A DNA stretch of 64,000 bases, taken from assembly GCF_014648895.1 (NCBI RefSeq), contig NZ_BMRZ01000001.1, positions 558,001 through 622,000 on the forward strand. Direction: 5' to 3'. Under the pieces are notes generated by a model. The model worked only from the letters and a program-made list of their open reading frames with translations. It did no database searches and had not been told where the DNA came from. The stretch is from Streptomyces tanashiensis. Lineage in GTDB: Bacteria > Actinomycetota > Actinomycetes > Streptomycetales > Streptomycetaceae. This document shows positions 26,797-35,284 of this stretch, one piece after another; positions within the stretch are counted from its first letter, which is position 1, and the number at the start of each line of letters is the position of its first letter. A program made the position numbers and the translations under genes.

Positions 26797-27438
26797 TCAG
26801 TCCGACAGTCGGACTCTGAAGAGATCTGCGGCTCCGGGGAGGCTCGGGCTGTCCGGGTCGATCACCCACGACTTGCCGTCGCATAGGAGCTCCACCACGG
26901 GGTCCTCGTCGTCCGGCTCTTCGCCACCCTCATCCGGGCCCGTCGGCGTCGGACCCGGTGTGTTCTCGGGGGGATCCGGAGGGGGTTCCGGCGGGTAGAA
27001 ACGGCAACGCGGTTCGACAACAGCCTCAGCAGACGCCTTGGCCTGACTCGACTCCTGGCCTGTCGTTTGCACGGTCACCTTGAAACCATGCTCACCGATG
27101 GCGAGAGGCCCGCATGATTCGAGCGCCGCCTCGTTCCGGGCCGCGAACTCCGCTGCCTGCTGGCACGCGGAGCCTTCGTCGTAGGACCCGCCCTCGAGGA
27201 ACCCATCCCACTGCTTCGGATCGAGAATCACGTCGATCCAGCCGTCACGCAGCTGATCCCGGGCGTCCTGAGCAGCAGCGAGGGCTGCCGCGTCCGCGGC
27301 GGTCTGCGCGCTGTTTCGCGTCAAAGCGGCCTGCCCCACCAAGAAGTAGGCGAACGCCAGAAACAGGAGCCCTGCAATAACCGCGATGTAGACAGGAAAA
27401 GCCTGCCCGCCATCACGACCAGAACCGTGCGCGGCTAC
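26797..27438 (-). CDS. TadG-like pilus assembly protein, no canonical start codon
   Basis: About 213 residues. The N-terminus matches the actinobacterial TadG/TadE-like signature: GGQAFPVYIAVIAGLLFLAF, one membrane span, then QTAADAAALAAAQDARDQL. The exported part ends in a Pro/Asp/Glu-rich tail. The problem is the start. In this frame there is no ATG, GTG or CTG between the conserved motif and deep inside the flp gene; the first candidate upstream is a TTG about 170 bases inside flp. The coordinates given use GTA at 27438, which overlaps the flp stop as GTAG, one base away from the usual GTGA coupling. A non-standard start, a -1 frameshift from flp, or a damaged gene are all possible. Confidence 0.7.
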   Translation of the reverse strand, partial: VAAHGSGRDGGQAFPVYIAVIAGLLFLAFAYFLVGQAALTRNSAQTAADAAALAAAQDARDQLRDGWIDVILDPKQWDGFLEGGSYDEGSACQQAAEFAARNEAALESCGPLAIGEHGFKVTVQTTGQESSQAKASAEAVVEPRCRFYPPEPPPDPPENTPGPTPTGPDEGGEEPDDEDPVVELLCDGKSWVIDPDSPSLPGAADLFRVRLSD

Positions 27439-27653
27439 TCGCCGCCGGTCAGGTCCGCGATCTTCTGTGTGATGGCATCCTTGATCGATTTCCCGATGTC
27501 CGTACCGGTGATCGCGATGACGATCGCCACCACCACCACAATGATCCCCAGATACTCCACCGCCGTCTGACCGCGGTCCCTCGCCCGTCGTTCCGTCCAA
27601 CCGGCGAGCTGCACACGTGCCTTGGTCAGGGCCTTCAGCATCGCGTCGTTCAT
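27435..27653 (-). CDS. flp: Flp-type pilin
   Basis: A 72-residue pilin subunit. A basic leader of 28 residues ends at Gly28, followed by QTAVE with Glu at +5 and a 20-residue hydrophobic stretch (YLGIIVVVVAIVIAIT), the prepilin signature. The short C-terminus is amphipathic. ATG at 27653 follows GGAGGGG at 7 bases; an earlier in-frame ATG gives a longer, less typical leader. Its stop overlaps the frame of the TadG-like gene. It is processed presumably by the peptidase at 21819-22556. A 218-base gap upstream, the largest within the locus, suggests its own promoter. Confidence 0.9.
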   Translation of the reverse strand: MNDAMLKALTKARVQLAGWTERRARDRGQTAVEYLGIIVVVVAIVIAITGTDIGKSIKDAITQKIADLTGGE

Positions 27654-27871
27654 CGTGGTCCCCTCCGCGTTCAGACGCCTGCGCATGGGCACGGTACGCC
27701 GACGGGCGGGTCGGCGGACAGGGCCCGTTCATCGGGTGGGCCCGATGACGCAGGTCGCGGCGATCCGGTCCATCATTCCCACCCCCCTCACACTCTGTCC
27801 GCACTCTGGCACATCGGGTTGCACCCGCGAAGACCTTTCCCCGGAATATGTCACCGCACCGCGTCAGCCGC

Positions 27872-28759
27872 TCACTCCCCCGTCACCGACCCGAAGTCCG
27901 TCCCCGTGCCCAGGAACAGGCCCGCGCCCAGCAGGATCATCGTCGCCGGGACCATCAGCGTCGTGATCACCATCGTGGCTTTGGGGACCGCCTTCGCCGC
28001 CTTGCGGCGGGCGTTCTGCGCGTCGGTGCGGCGCATGTCGTTGGCGATCTGGATCAGCGTGTCGACGATCGGGGCGCCCAGCTCCTCCCCCTGCTGGAGC
28101 GCGGTCACGAACTGGGCCACCTGTTCCGAGTCGTTCCGGCGCCGCAGTTCGTCGAAGGCCTGGCGGCGGCTCACGCCCATGTCCATCTGCCGCAGTGTGA
28201 TACGGAGTTCGTCCGCCCACGGCCCCTCGTACTTCTCGGCGACCCGTTCCAGCGCCTGCCGGAAGCCGAGGCCTGCCGAGACGACGACCGCGAGGACGTC
28301 GAGGAAGTCCGGGAGGGTCCGTTCGATCTGGTCCTTGCGGATGCGGACCGCCGACCAGATCCCGACCTCCGTCCAGAACGCGCCGAAGGCCAGGAGCAGC
28401 AGGGCCGTCACGTACGAGCCCTTGCTGAGCATCACCAGGCCGCCGAGGCCGCCGAGGAAGCCGTAGACCGCCCGCCTCGCCCCGTACCGGTCGATGGTGA
28501 GGCCGCCGGGGTTCCCCGCGAGGTCGATCCGGCGGCGTACGGCGCTGACGCGCTTGGGGCCCATCAGGCGGAGCACGGCCGGCGACCAGCGCATGCCCAG
28601 GCGGTCGACGGCCGAGTCGACGGCTCCGGTACGGGTGGAGCCGACCTCCAGGGCGAGCCTGAGGTCGTCGGGGAGCTTGGCGTCGGCGCGGTAGAGGCGC
28701 AGTCCGTAGCTGATGCCGACGACGGCGAGTCCGGCCAGGAGGGCGAGGAGGAGGTCCAC
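27872..28759 (-). CDS. tadC: TadC-like pilus inner-membrane protein (T2SS F family)
   Basis: 295 residues. N-terminal membrane span, cytosolic region, then the T2SSF domain: RTLPDFLDVLAVVVSAGLGFRQ is the standard TadC motif, followed by LRQMDMGVSRRQAFDEL and QFVTALQQGEELGAPI, and two C-terminal spans. It forms the platform with TadB on which the TadA ATPase acts. It starts 11 bases after the tadB stop. Ends 219 bases before the flp start. Confidence 0.93.
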   Translation of the reverse strand: MDLLLALLAGLAVVGISYGLRLYRADAKLPDDLRLALEVGSTRTGAVDSAVDRLGMRWSPAVLRLMGPKRVSAVRRRIDLAGNPGGLTIDRYGARRAVYGFLGGLGGLVMLSKGSYVTALLLLAFGAFWTEVGIWSAVRIRKDQIERTLPDFLDVLAVVVSAGLGFRQALERVAEKYEGPWADELRITLRQMDMGVSRRQAFDELRRRNDSEQVAQFVTALQQGEELGAPIVDTLIQIANDMRRTDAQNARRKAAKAVPKATMVITTLMVPATMILLGAGLFLGTGTDFGSVTGE

Positions 28760-28770
28760 GGCGGCGGTCC

Positions 28771-29715
28771 CTACACGTCGATCTTCGAGAAGCGGCGGAT
28801 GACGGCGAAGCCGACCACGTACAGGGCGAACGCCGTGACGACGGCGAACTGTCCGATCCCCGAGCCGGTCATCCGGTCGAGGGCCCCCGGTTGCATGTTG
28901 TCGATGAGCAGGAGGGAGCCGACGCCGATGACCGGCACGGAGTACGCGGTCATGCTGACCTGGGAGAGCTGGGTGCGGACCTCGCGCCGGGTCTCCTTGC
29001 GCTCCTCCAGCGTCTCCGTGAGGTTGCGCAGGGAGGAGACGACGGTGCCGCCGGCCCGGTTGGCGAGGACGAGGGTGGTGACGAGGACGACGAGCTCACG
29101 CGAGGGGAGGCGTTCGGCGAGTTCTCCGAGGGCGTCGTCGAGGGACGTGCCGACGGCCAACTGCTGGGCGACCTTCTCCAGTTCGTCGCCCGCGGGCGCC
29201 TCCAGCTCGTCGGCGGCCAGGCTGAGGGCCATCCGGAGGGCGAGTCCGGCCTGGGTGGCGTTGGCCAGGATGCGGGAGAGCTCGGGGAGTTGGTTGATGA
29301 ACTTCTCGATGCGCTTCTGGCGCTGCCAGCTGAGGAAGCCCATCGCGACCCAGATGCCCAGGAGTCCGCATATCGGGCCGAAGAACGGGGACAGCACCGA
29401 CTGCCCCACGATCCACAGGACCGTCACCGTCGCCGCGAGGGCCATGGTGAACTCGCCCGGTGTGACGTCGAGTCCGGTCGCCGCGATCCGCAGCTCCAGC
29501 TTCCGGCCGAGCGCGGTCTTCCGTACGCGCCGGTCGACGCCACGGAAGCGCCGCCTGCGGCGGCCCGCCACGGCCGCCGGTTCACCGCTCTCGTCGAGGC
29601 GCGCGACGAGGGCCGCGTGACGGCGGGCCCCGCTCGCGTACAGCTGGACGCCGACGACGCCCAGGACGCAGGCGAGCAGTGCCGCACCGGCCGTGAGCCA
29701 GAACGGGTCGGTCAT
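28771..29715 (-). CDS. tadB: TadB-like pilus inner-membrane protein (T2SS F family)
   Basis: 314 residues with an N-terminal span, a basic region (GRRRRRFRGVDRR), two more spans at about 88-130, the T2SSF domain (INQLPELSRILANATQAGLALRMAL, then ANRAGGTVVSSLRNLTETLEERKE) and two C-terminal spans. Its ATG at 29715 overlaps the TGA of the 24-residue micro-ORF (ATGA), coupling it to tadA. Pairs with TadC as the pilus platform. Confidence 0.93.
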   Translation of the reverse strand: MTDPFWLTAGAALLACVLGVVGVQLYASGARRHAALVARLDESGEPAAVAGRRRRRFRGVDRRVRKTALGRKLELRIAATGLDVTPGEFTMALAATVTVLWIVGQSVLSPFFGPICGLLGIWVAMGFLSWQRQKRIEKFINQLPELSRILANATQAGLALRMALSLAADELEAPAGDELEKVAQQLAVGTSLDDALGELAERLPSRELVVLVTTLVLANRAGGTVVSSLRNLTETLEERKETRREVRTQLSQVSMTAYSVPVIGVGSLLLIDNMQPGALDRMTGSGIGQFAVVTAFALYVVGFAVIRRFSKIDV

Positions 29716-29786
29716 CGCTCCGCCTCGGGGCGCCAGGTGGGGTCGGTCATCGCGGTGCCTCCGGTGGCGAGACGGGCGTCGGTCAT
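29712..29786 (-). CDS. 24-residue micro-ORF bridging tadA and tadB
   Basis: ATG at 29786 shares its A with the tadA stop (TGATG), and the frame ends at TGA 29714-29712 overlapping the tadB ATG. It encodes MTDARLATGGTA followed by MTDPTWRPEAER, so the tadB start sequence (ATGACCGAC) is present three times in a row, each behind a purine-rich site such as GGAGG. It may be only a ribosome relay produced by duplication of the tadB initiation region. No domain. Confidence 0.5.
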   Translation of the reverse strand: MTDARLATGGTAMTDPTWRPEAER

Positions 29787-31129
29787 CACTCCGCCTCTCG
29801 GGTGGTCAGGTGGGCGTCGGTCGCGGCCACGCCGAAGGCCTGGGGGATGGGCTGGCCCGCCAGGTAGAGGCGTTCGGCGACGCGCCGGGGCAGCGGGTGG
29901 TACGTGAACCGTCCGTACACCCGCCCGTCGGCCGCGACCGGCTGGGCCTGGAAGCGGCAGACCGTGGCGAGCAGGAAGCGTTCCCGGCCGTGCGAGGCGA
30001 GGACGGAGATCTCGGTGATGCGGCGGGTCCCGTCGGGGTGCCGGGTCAGCTGGACGAGGACGTCGACCGCGCTGTTGATCTGGTCGCGGAGCGCCTCGAA
30101 CGGCACCTTGACCTCGGACATCGACGCGAGCGTCTGGAGCCGCATCAGGGCGTCCTCGGCGGAGTTCGCGTGGACGGTGGCGAGCGAGCCGTCGTGGCCG
30201 GTGGACATCGCCTGGAGCATGTCGAGGGTCTCGCCGCCGCGGACCTCGCCGACGATGATCCGGTCGGGGCGCATGCGCAGGGAGTTGCGGACGAGGTCGC
30301 GGATGGAGATGGCCCCGCGGCCCTCGATGTTCGGCGGGCGCGCCTCCAGGCGGATCACATGGGACTGCTGGAGCTGGAGTTCGGCCGAGTCCTCGATGGT
30401 GATGATCCGCTCGCCGTCCGGGACGAGGCCGGAGAGGGCGTTGAGGAGGGTCGTCTTCCCGGTGCCGGTGGCGCCGGAGACGATCAGATTGAACTTGGCC
30501 TGCACGAGTCCGGAGAGCAGGAGCAGCATCTGCTCGTCGAGCGAGCCGAGGCCGATCATCTCGTGGAGCGTGTACGCGCGGGGGAAGCGGCGGATGGTGA
30601 GGGTCGCGCCGGTGAGGGAGAGCGGCGGGATGATGACGTTGACGCGCTCGCCGGAGGGGAGCCGGGCGTCGACCATGGGGTTCGACTCGTCGACGCGCCG
30701 GTTGACGGTGGAGACGATCCGCTCGATGGTCTGCATCAGCTGCTCGTGGGAGGCGAAGCGGAGCGGGAGCAGTTCGACCCGGCCGCCGCGCTCGATGAAG
30801 ATCTGGTCGGGGCCGTTGACCATGATCTCCGTGATGGAGGCGTCTTCGAGGAGCGGTTCGAGGACGCCGAGCCCGAGGGCCTCGTCGACGACCCGGCGGA
30901 TCAGCTGGGCCCGTTCGGCCGTGGAGAGGACCGGGCCCTCGCGGCTGATGATGTGGCCGAGGACGCGCTCCAGGCGGGCGCGCCGCTCGGCCGCCGCGAG
31001 CGCGGACATCTCGGTGAGGTCGATCTCCTCCAGGAGCTTGGCCCGGAAGGCTGCGACGAGGTGCCCGTCCTCCCGGGCGGCCGCGGCACCGCTCTCCTCG
31101 GGGGCGTTGATCCGGGCGCGCAGGCTCAT
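29786..31129 (-). CDS. tadA: TadA/CpaF family pilus assembly ATPase
   Basis: A 447-residue hexameric secretion ATPase that drives Flp pilus assembly from the cytosol. The N-terminal domain includes ITEIMVNGPDQIFIERGG. The RecA-like domain has Walker A GATGTGKTT (about 219-227), the Asp-box region IITIEDSAELQL, Walker B RPDRIIVGEVRGGE and the His-box STGHDGSLATVHANS. ATG at 31129 overlaps the TadE stop as ATGA. All catalytic motifs are present, so the locus appears functional at this step. Confidence 0.97.
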   Translation of the reverse strand: MSLRARINAPEESGAAAAREDGHLVAAFRAKLLEEIDLTEMSALAAAERRARLERVLGHIISREGPVLSTAERAQLIRRVVDEALGLGVLEPLLEDASITEIMVNGPDQIFIERGGRVELLPLRFASHEQLMQTIERIVSTVNRRVDESNPMVDARLPSGERVNVIIPPLSLTGATLTIRRFPRAYTLHEMIGLGSLDEQMLLLLSGLVQAKFNLIVSGATGTGKTTLLNALSGLVPDGERIITIEDSAELQLQQSHVIRLEARPPNIEGRGAISIRDLVRNSLRMRPDRIIVGEVRGGETLDMLQAMSTGHDGSLATVHANSAEDALMRLQTLASMSEVKVPFEALRDQINSAVDVLVQLTRHPDGTRRITEISVLASHGRERFLLATVCRFQAQPVAADGRVYGRFTYHPLPRRVAERLYLAGQPIPQAFGVAATDAHLTTREAE

Positions 31130-31518
31130 GGCAGGTCCTCCTCGTCGGGCATCGGCATGGTGGCGGTCTTCGTGACGGAGCCGAATCCGTCCCAGAAGGG
31201 CACGACGGAGGGGATGGTGACCGTGACGGTGTAGACGGCCTCCCCGTCTCCCCCGCCGGAGGTGACGGTGGAGCGGTCCGCGATCCAGCCACTGACGGCC
31301 GCGTCGGCGGCCGTCTCGGGGTCGGGCGTGTCCTCGTCGTCACTGCTCGCCGCGCGGGCGGCGGCGCGGGCCGCCGTGCCCGCCTGCTGTGCGGCGTACG
31401 CGGCGATGCCGAGCTGGAGCCCGGCGAGGCCGACGAGGAGCAGGATGGGGAGGAATCCGAGGTACTCGATGGCTGCCTGGCCGCGGTCGCGGGGGGCCTG
31501 TGCCCTGGGGGCGCTCAT
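31126..31518 (-). CDS. TadE-like pseudopilin (first of two)
   Basis: 130 residues. N-terminal RDRGQAAIEYLGFLPILLLV: a prepilin-like site after Gly13 with Glu at +5, followed by one hydrophobic helix, then an Ala-rich and acidic extracytoplasmic domain. Start and stop overlap both neighbours by 4 bases (ATGA). A minor pseudopilin in the Tad machine. Confidence 0.9.
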   Translation of the reverse strand: MSAPRAQAPRDRGQAAIEYLGFLPILLLVGLAGLQLGIAAYAAQQAGTAARAAARAASSDDEDTPDPETAADAAVSGWIADRSTVTSGGGDGEAVYTVTVTIPSVVPFWDGFGSVTKTATMPMPDEEDLP

Positions 31519-31883
31519 GGCAGCCTCTCCTCCGACACCGCGCCCGCCCTGCCCACCACCGGGAACAGTCCGCCGAAGCCCGGGACCAGGACGGGCACCT
31601 GGATCTCGACGACGGCCGTGACCAGGCCCCCGTCCGTCGAACAGCTGGGACGCGCGCCGCTCGCCCAGGCCCCGTCCAGGTGCCGCTTCGCCGCCTCGCC
31701 GCAGTCATCGCCGACGGCATACGCCCGCGCCGCCTCGTCCGCCGCGTTCCCCGCCAGCGTGTACGTGTAGCCGACCAGGACGACCTGCCAGAGCAGGGCG
31801 AGGGTGAGCAGGATCAGCGGCACCATGCCGAGGAACTCCACCGCCACCTGCCCCCTGTCGTCGTCCCGGTGCGCCGCCCGCAT
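31515..31883 (-). CDS. TadE-like pseudopilin (second of two)
   Basis: 122 residues. DRGQVAVEFLGMVPLILLTL gives the prepilin-type site after Gly11 with Glu at +5 and one membrane helix. The external part contains two Cys (in GDDCGEA and RPSCSTD), so a disulphide is likely. It starts 3 bases after the CpaE gene and overlaps the next TadE gene by 4 bases. Confidence 0.9.
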   Translation of the reverse strand: MRAAHRDDDRGQVAVEFLGMVPLILLTLALLWQVVLVGYTYTLAGNAADEAARAYAVGDDCGEAAKRHLDGAWASGARPSCSTDGGLVTAVVEIQVPVLVPGFGGLFPVVGRAGAVSEERLP

Positions 31884-31886
31884 CGT

Positions 31887-33137
31887 TCAGCGTCCTCCGG
31901 TGCGGCGGCGCAGCCCGAGGGAGCCCCTGTCCCCCGCGCGGGCGAGCTCCTTGCCGGGCTGTCCGGCCGCCTGGACCAGGCCCAGTTCGCCGGCGAGGGT
32001 CCACAGGGCCTGCTTGACGGTGGACTTGGCGTCGAGTTCGTGGAGCCGGCCGGCGTCCACGACGGCCTGGAGTTCCTTGAATTGGGCGGGGACGGCGACG
32101 CCCGCCACCCGGGTGCCGGTGATCTTCTGGACGAGGGGCGGCTGGATCTCGGTGGAGCGGTGGTGGCGGTTGACGAGGGTGACGGTCTCCTCGGCCTTGC
32201 GGACCTGGAGCCGTTCCCACATGCGGACGGTCCGTTTGGCGGCCCGGACCGCGACCACGTCCGGGGTGGTGACGAGGAGGGCGGTGTCGGCCATCTCGAT
32301 GGCGGCGGCGTTGGCGCTGTCGAGCCGGGATCCGCAGTCGAGGACGACGACCTCGTGCCGGCCGCGCAGGGCGCTGACGACCTGGCGGGCGGCGCGGTCG
32401 GTGACCTCTTCGCCGCGCTCGCCCTCGGCCGGGGCGAGCAGCAGCGAGAGTCCGGTCTCGTGGACGTAGACGGCGTCCTGGAGGACGCGGGGGGAGATGT
32501 CGGCGATGGTGGCGAGGTCGGCGACGGAGCGGCGGAACTGGACGTCGAGGTAGGAGGCGATGTCGCCGCTCTGGAGGTCCATGTCGACGAGGGCGACGCT
32601 GCGTCCGGAGGCGCGGGCGGCGAGGGCGAGGTGGACGGCGGTGACGGTGGCGCCGACGCCGCCCTTGGCTCCGCTGACGGTGACGACGGTGCCGCCGGGT
32701 CCGGTGATCCGTTCGGCGCCCCCGCCGAGGTGGCGGCGGACGCCCAGGGACCACTGGGCGGCGGCCTGGACGCGGCTGGCGAGTTCCTCGTAGCCGAGGG
32801 GGAGGGTGACGAGGCCCCGGGCGCCGGAGTCCATGGCGGCGGAGAAGAGCACGGGGCTGGCGTCGGCGGTGATGAGGACGACGCCGACGGCCGGGAAGCG
32901 GAGGGCGACCTCGCGGACGAGTTCGAGGGCGGGGACGGGCCCGATCCGTTCGTGGACGAGGACGACCTCGGGGAGTTCGTCGAGGGAGGCGGCGGCGAGG
33001 CGCGCGAGGGTGTCGACGAGCTGGGTGGAGTCGGTGACCGGCTGGGCGGGTTCGGCGTCGGGGAGCTGGCTGAGCAGCGTGCTGACGGACCGGGCCGCGT
33101 CGGGGTCGCCGACGGCCGGCAGGATCCTGGTGGTCAT
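31887..33137 (-). CDS. CpaE/TadZ-like pilus localisation ATPase
   Basis: 416 residues. The N-terminal ~130 residues look like a degenerate response-regulator receiver fold (VVLVHERIG, VGVVLITADAS). The C-terminal part is a ParA/MinD-type P-loop ATPase with the deviant Walker A SGAKGGVGAT, then VALVDMDLQSGDI and VVLDCGSRLD. In the deviant motif a Thr replaces the usual final Lys-Thr/Ser pair (GVGAT), as is common in CpaE. It probably places the pilus machine in the cell. Starts 7 bases after cpaB. Confidence 0.9.
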   Translation of the reverse strand: MTTRILPAVGDPDAARSVSTLLSQLPDAEPAQPVTDSTQLVDTLARLAAASLDELPEVVLVHERIGPVPALELVREVALRFPAVGVVLITADASPVLFSAAMDSGARGLVTLPLGYEELASRVQAAAQWSLGVRRHLGGGAERITGPGGTVVTVSGAKGGVGATVTAVHLALAARASGRSVALVDMDLQSGDIASYLDVQFRRSVADLATIADISPRVLQDAVYVHETGLSLLLAPAEGERGEEVTDRAARQVVSALRGRHEVVVLDCGSRLDSANAAAIEMADTALLVTTPDVVAVRAAKRTVRMWERLQVRKAEETVTLVNRHHRSTEIQPPLVQKITGTRVAGVAVPAQFKELQAVVDAGRLHELDAKSTVKQALWTLAGELGLVQAAGQPGKELARAGDRGSLGLRRRTGGR

Positions 33138-33144
33138 ACCGGCC

Positions 33145-33852
33145 TCACTTGTCCTTGTCGAGCGTGTAGGTGCGGTCGCCCTTGTCGGCCGGGGAGCCGG
33201 CCGTGGACGGGGCGACGAGGGCGAGGCGTACGTGCTCGGCGAAGGACTCGGCGTACGCGACGCGCTGGGTGTCGAGGGTGGAGAGCGCGAAGGTGATGGG
33301 GACCGTGGAGGTGGCCCTGTCGGCGCGGTCGGAGCGGGCGGAGACCGGGGTGAGCTGGCCGACGTCGAGGACGCGGGCTCCGGCGACGATCATCCGGGAC
33401 TGGTCGGGGTCGCCCTTCTTCTCGCCGGCGAAGGTCGCGTAGATGTTGACGGTGGCGCCCGCGTTGATCTTTCCGGCGACGCCGGTGGCGGCGTCGACCA
33501 TGATCGCGATCTCCTGCTCCCCCGGCCTGAGCTGGGGCCGTTCGACGATCATGTCGGTCTGGAGGAGGGAGCCCTCCTTGAGCTCGGTGACGGCGATCCT
33601 GCCCTCGATCTGGCGGAGGTCGGTGACGGCGGTCGGGGAGAGCCAGCGCCTGGGCATGGAGATCTTCTCGAACGTGCCCGCGCTCAGGGGCGTGTAGGGG
33701 TGCACGTCCTCCTTGAGCCGGTACGCCGTGGTCTCCGGACCGACCTTGGAGTTCACGTCGCTGATGACGGCGAGGACGCCGGCGAAGGCGCCGAGGGCGC
33801 ACAGGACGGAGAGCAGCAGCAGGATCACGCCGCGGCGCTGGCGGGAGTTCAT
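33145..33852 (-). CDS. CpaB/RcpC-like pilus assembly protein (SAF domain)
   Basis: 235 residues with an N-terminal membrane anchor (ILLLLSVLCALGAFAGVLAV), a SAF domain at about 45-110 (AGTFEKISMPRRWLSP, GRIAVTELKEGSLL), and a beta-rich CpaB domain (EIAIMVDAATGVAGKINAGA, the standard motif). ATG at 33852 follows GAGGAAA. It probably interacts with peptidoglycan or the pilus base. Confidence 0.92.
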   Translation of the reverse strand: MNSRQRRGVILLLLSVLCALGAFAGVLAVISDVNSKVGPETTAYRLKEDVHPYTPLSAGTFEKISMPRRWLSPTAVTDLRQIEGRIAVTELKEGSLLQTDMIVERPQLRPGEQEIAIMVDAATGVAGKINAGATVNIYATFAGEKKGDPDQSRMIVAGARVLDVGQLTPVSARSDRADRATSTVPITFALSTLDTQRVAYAESFAEHVRLALVAPSTAGSPADKGDRTYTLDKDK

Positions 33853-33913
33853 GGCCGTATTTCCTCGGTCGGAGACGTGGGGCGGTGGCGGGGTCGGGGG
33901 CGCGCGGGTCCGC

Positions 33914-34924
33914 TCACGGCAGTGCGGCGCGGGCCGGACCGGCACCGGGCCCGAGGGCGCGCGCACCGGCCGCACCGCCGGCGCCCGGTCCGAGGGCGTG
34001 TGCGCCGGGCGGTCCGGCGGCTCCGGGGCCGTGTCCCCCGGCCCGCGGACCCGGCCCGAGGGCGCGGGTGCCGGGGTCGGGCGGCGGTGGGGCGGCCGGG
34101 GGCAGCGGTGCGGCGCAGAAGCCGCAGCGGTCGCCGATGAGCTCCATCCGGCACCAGTGGCAGGTCTCGCGCCGTACGGAGGAGACGAGCTGGTGGAGGA
34201 CGTGCAGGTCGGGCAGGTAGGCGGCGAACTCGACGAGCTTCCCGGTGCCCCACCAGCCGGGTGAGGACGCGGGCAGCGGCACCTCGTGCACGGGTCCGGG
34301 GATGCGCCACCGGGGTACGAGGGTGGTGGTGGGCCAGTCGGTCTGGAGCTGGCCCCGGGCGAGGAGGAGTTCGGTGGCGAACTCCGGTCCGGCGAGGGCC
34401 TCCCCGCCGGAGCCGGAGCCGAGCCGCACGATCTGCGGGGTGGGTCCGGCGAGGACGGCGAAGTGGGCGCCGGGGAGCCAGCCCTTGAGGTGGGAGCCGA
34501 GGCCGACGGGGACGCGGTCGAGCCGGGACACGGAGCCGAGGACGGCGCCGGCGTAGATGTAGTGGGCGAGCAGCCGGGCGGCGGAGGCGAGGACTCCGGG
34601 GCTGAAGTCGCAGCCGGCGAGCTGCCGCAGCTGGCGGACGAGGACGGCCGCTCCGAGGGGTGGCAGGTCGGTCCTGACCAGGGCGATGCGGTCGCTCTCC
34701 AGGAGGGCGCGGACGGCGCGCAGGCGGTGCTCGACGGCGGCCGGTGCGGCGGTGGGGCAGACGACGACCACGTGTCCGTACCGGGCGAGGAGTTGCTGCA
34801 TGTCCGCGAGGGAGGCGTCGAGCGGGCGGGTCCCGGGGGGCGGGAGGACGGCGGCCTGCGGGGTCCCGGGGTCGGCCGGCGGCAGCACCAGGTCGGCGCC
34901 GATGACGGCGATCGCTGTCGGCAC
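33914..34924 (-). CDS. Tad-cluster protein with C-terminal zinc ribbon and Gly/Pro/Ala tail
   Basis: A 336-residue soluble protein without recognised family. Residues 1-250 are compact: IAVIGADLVLPPADPG, HVVVVCPTAAP, and WWGTGKLVEFAAYLPDLHVLHQL. A CHWCRMELIGDRCGFC zinc ribbon with two CxxC pairs follows at about 263-278. The last ~55 residues repeat ALGPGAG/ALGPGPR-like units and look disordered. GTG at 34924 is the chosen start. It is the first gene of the Tad operon, 61 bases before cpaB, so a pilus-related regulatory or assembly role is inferred. Confidence 0.75.
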   Translation of the reverse strand: MPTAIAVIGADLVLPPADPGTPQAAVLPPPGTRPLDASLADMQQLLARYGHVVVVCPTAAPAAVEHRLRAVRALLESDRIALVRTDLPPLGAAVLVRQLRQLAGCDFSPGVLASAARLLAHYIYAGAVLGSVSRLDRVPVGLGSHLKGWLPGAHFAVLAGPTPQIVRLGSGSGGEALAGPEFATELLLARGQLQTDWPTTTLVPRWRIPGPVHEVPLPASSPGWWGTGKLVEFAAYLPDLHVLHQLVSSVRRETCHWCRMELIGDRCGFCAAPLPPAAPPPPDPGTRALGPGPRAGGHGPGAAGPPGAHALGPGAGGAAGARALGPGAGPARAALP

Positions 34925-35284
34925 GTCGGACCCCCCGTCCCCTCCGGCCTCCGGTGCCCCGGGGGCCGCGGATCACTTACCGCGTTCGTGGCGTCACCGC
35001 GGGGTGCCGCCGCCTCTGCACCTTATCCACGTCCCCCGGGGTGGTGAACAGACAATCCGCCAAGCTGCCCCCACTAATTTGCGCCCTGACCTCGGGCCCT
35101 GACCTCGGAGGCCGCGTTCCGGCCGAACGCCGTTCGCTGCCCGAGGTATTGACAACGCGATTGGTCTGGACCAACTTGTTGCGACAGCGGTGGCCACCGC
35201 CGGTACCCCCTTACCCCGCACCTCCCCTCCGTACGACGACGTACGGCACCTCCACCTCCCCAACTCCCCCACCGGAGGACGCAC
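34925..35284. other. Divergent promoter region between Tad cluster and chitinase
   Basis: No gene. It contains a 13-bp tandem repeat GCCCTGACCTCGG (35083-35095, 35096-35108), the chitinase promoter and the dre operator. The Tad operon promoter must lie in the left part, but no clear -10/-35 pair could be chosen. Confidence 0.65.
35149..35180 (+). promoter_or_regulatory. Chitinase promoter with DasR-responsive (dre) operator
   Basis: TTGACA at 35149-35154 is a perfect -35. It is followed at 35161-35176 by ATTGGTCTGGACCAAC, which fits the dre consensus of the GntR regulator DasR (core TGGTCTAGACCA) with one central change. The operator lies in the spacer/-10 region, so DasR bound there would block RNA polymerase until glucosamine 6-phosphate releases it. 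Confidence 0.85.
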
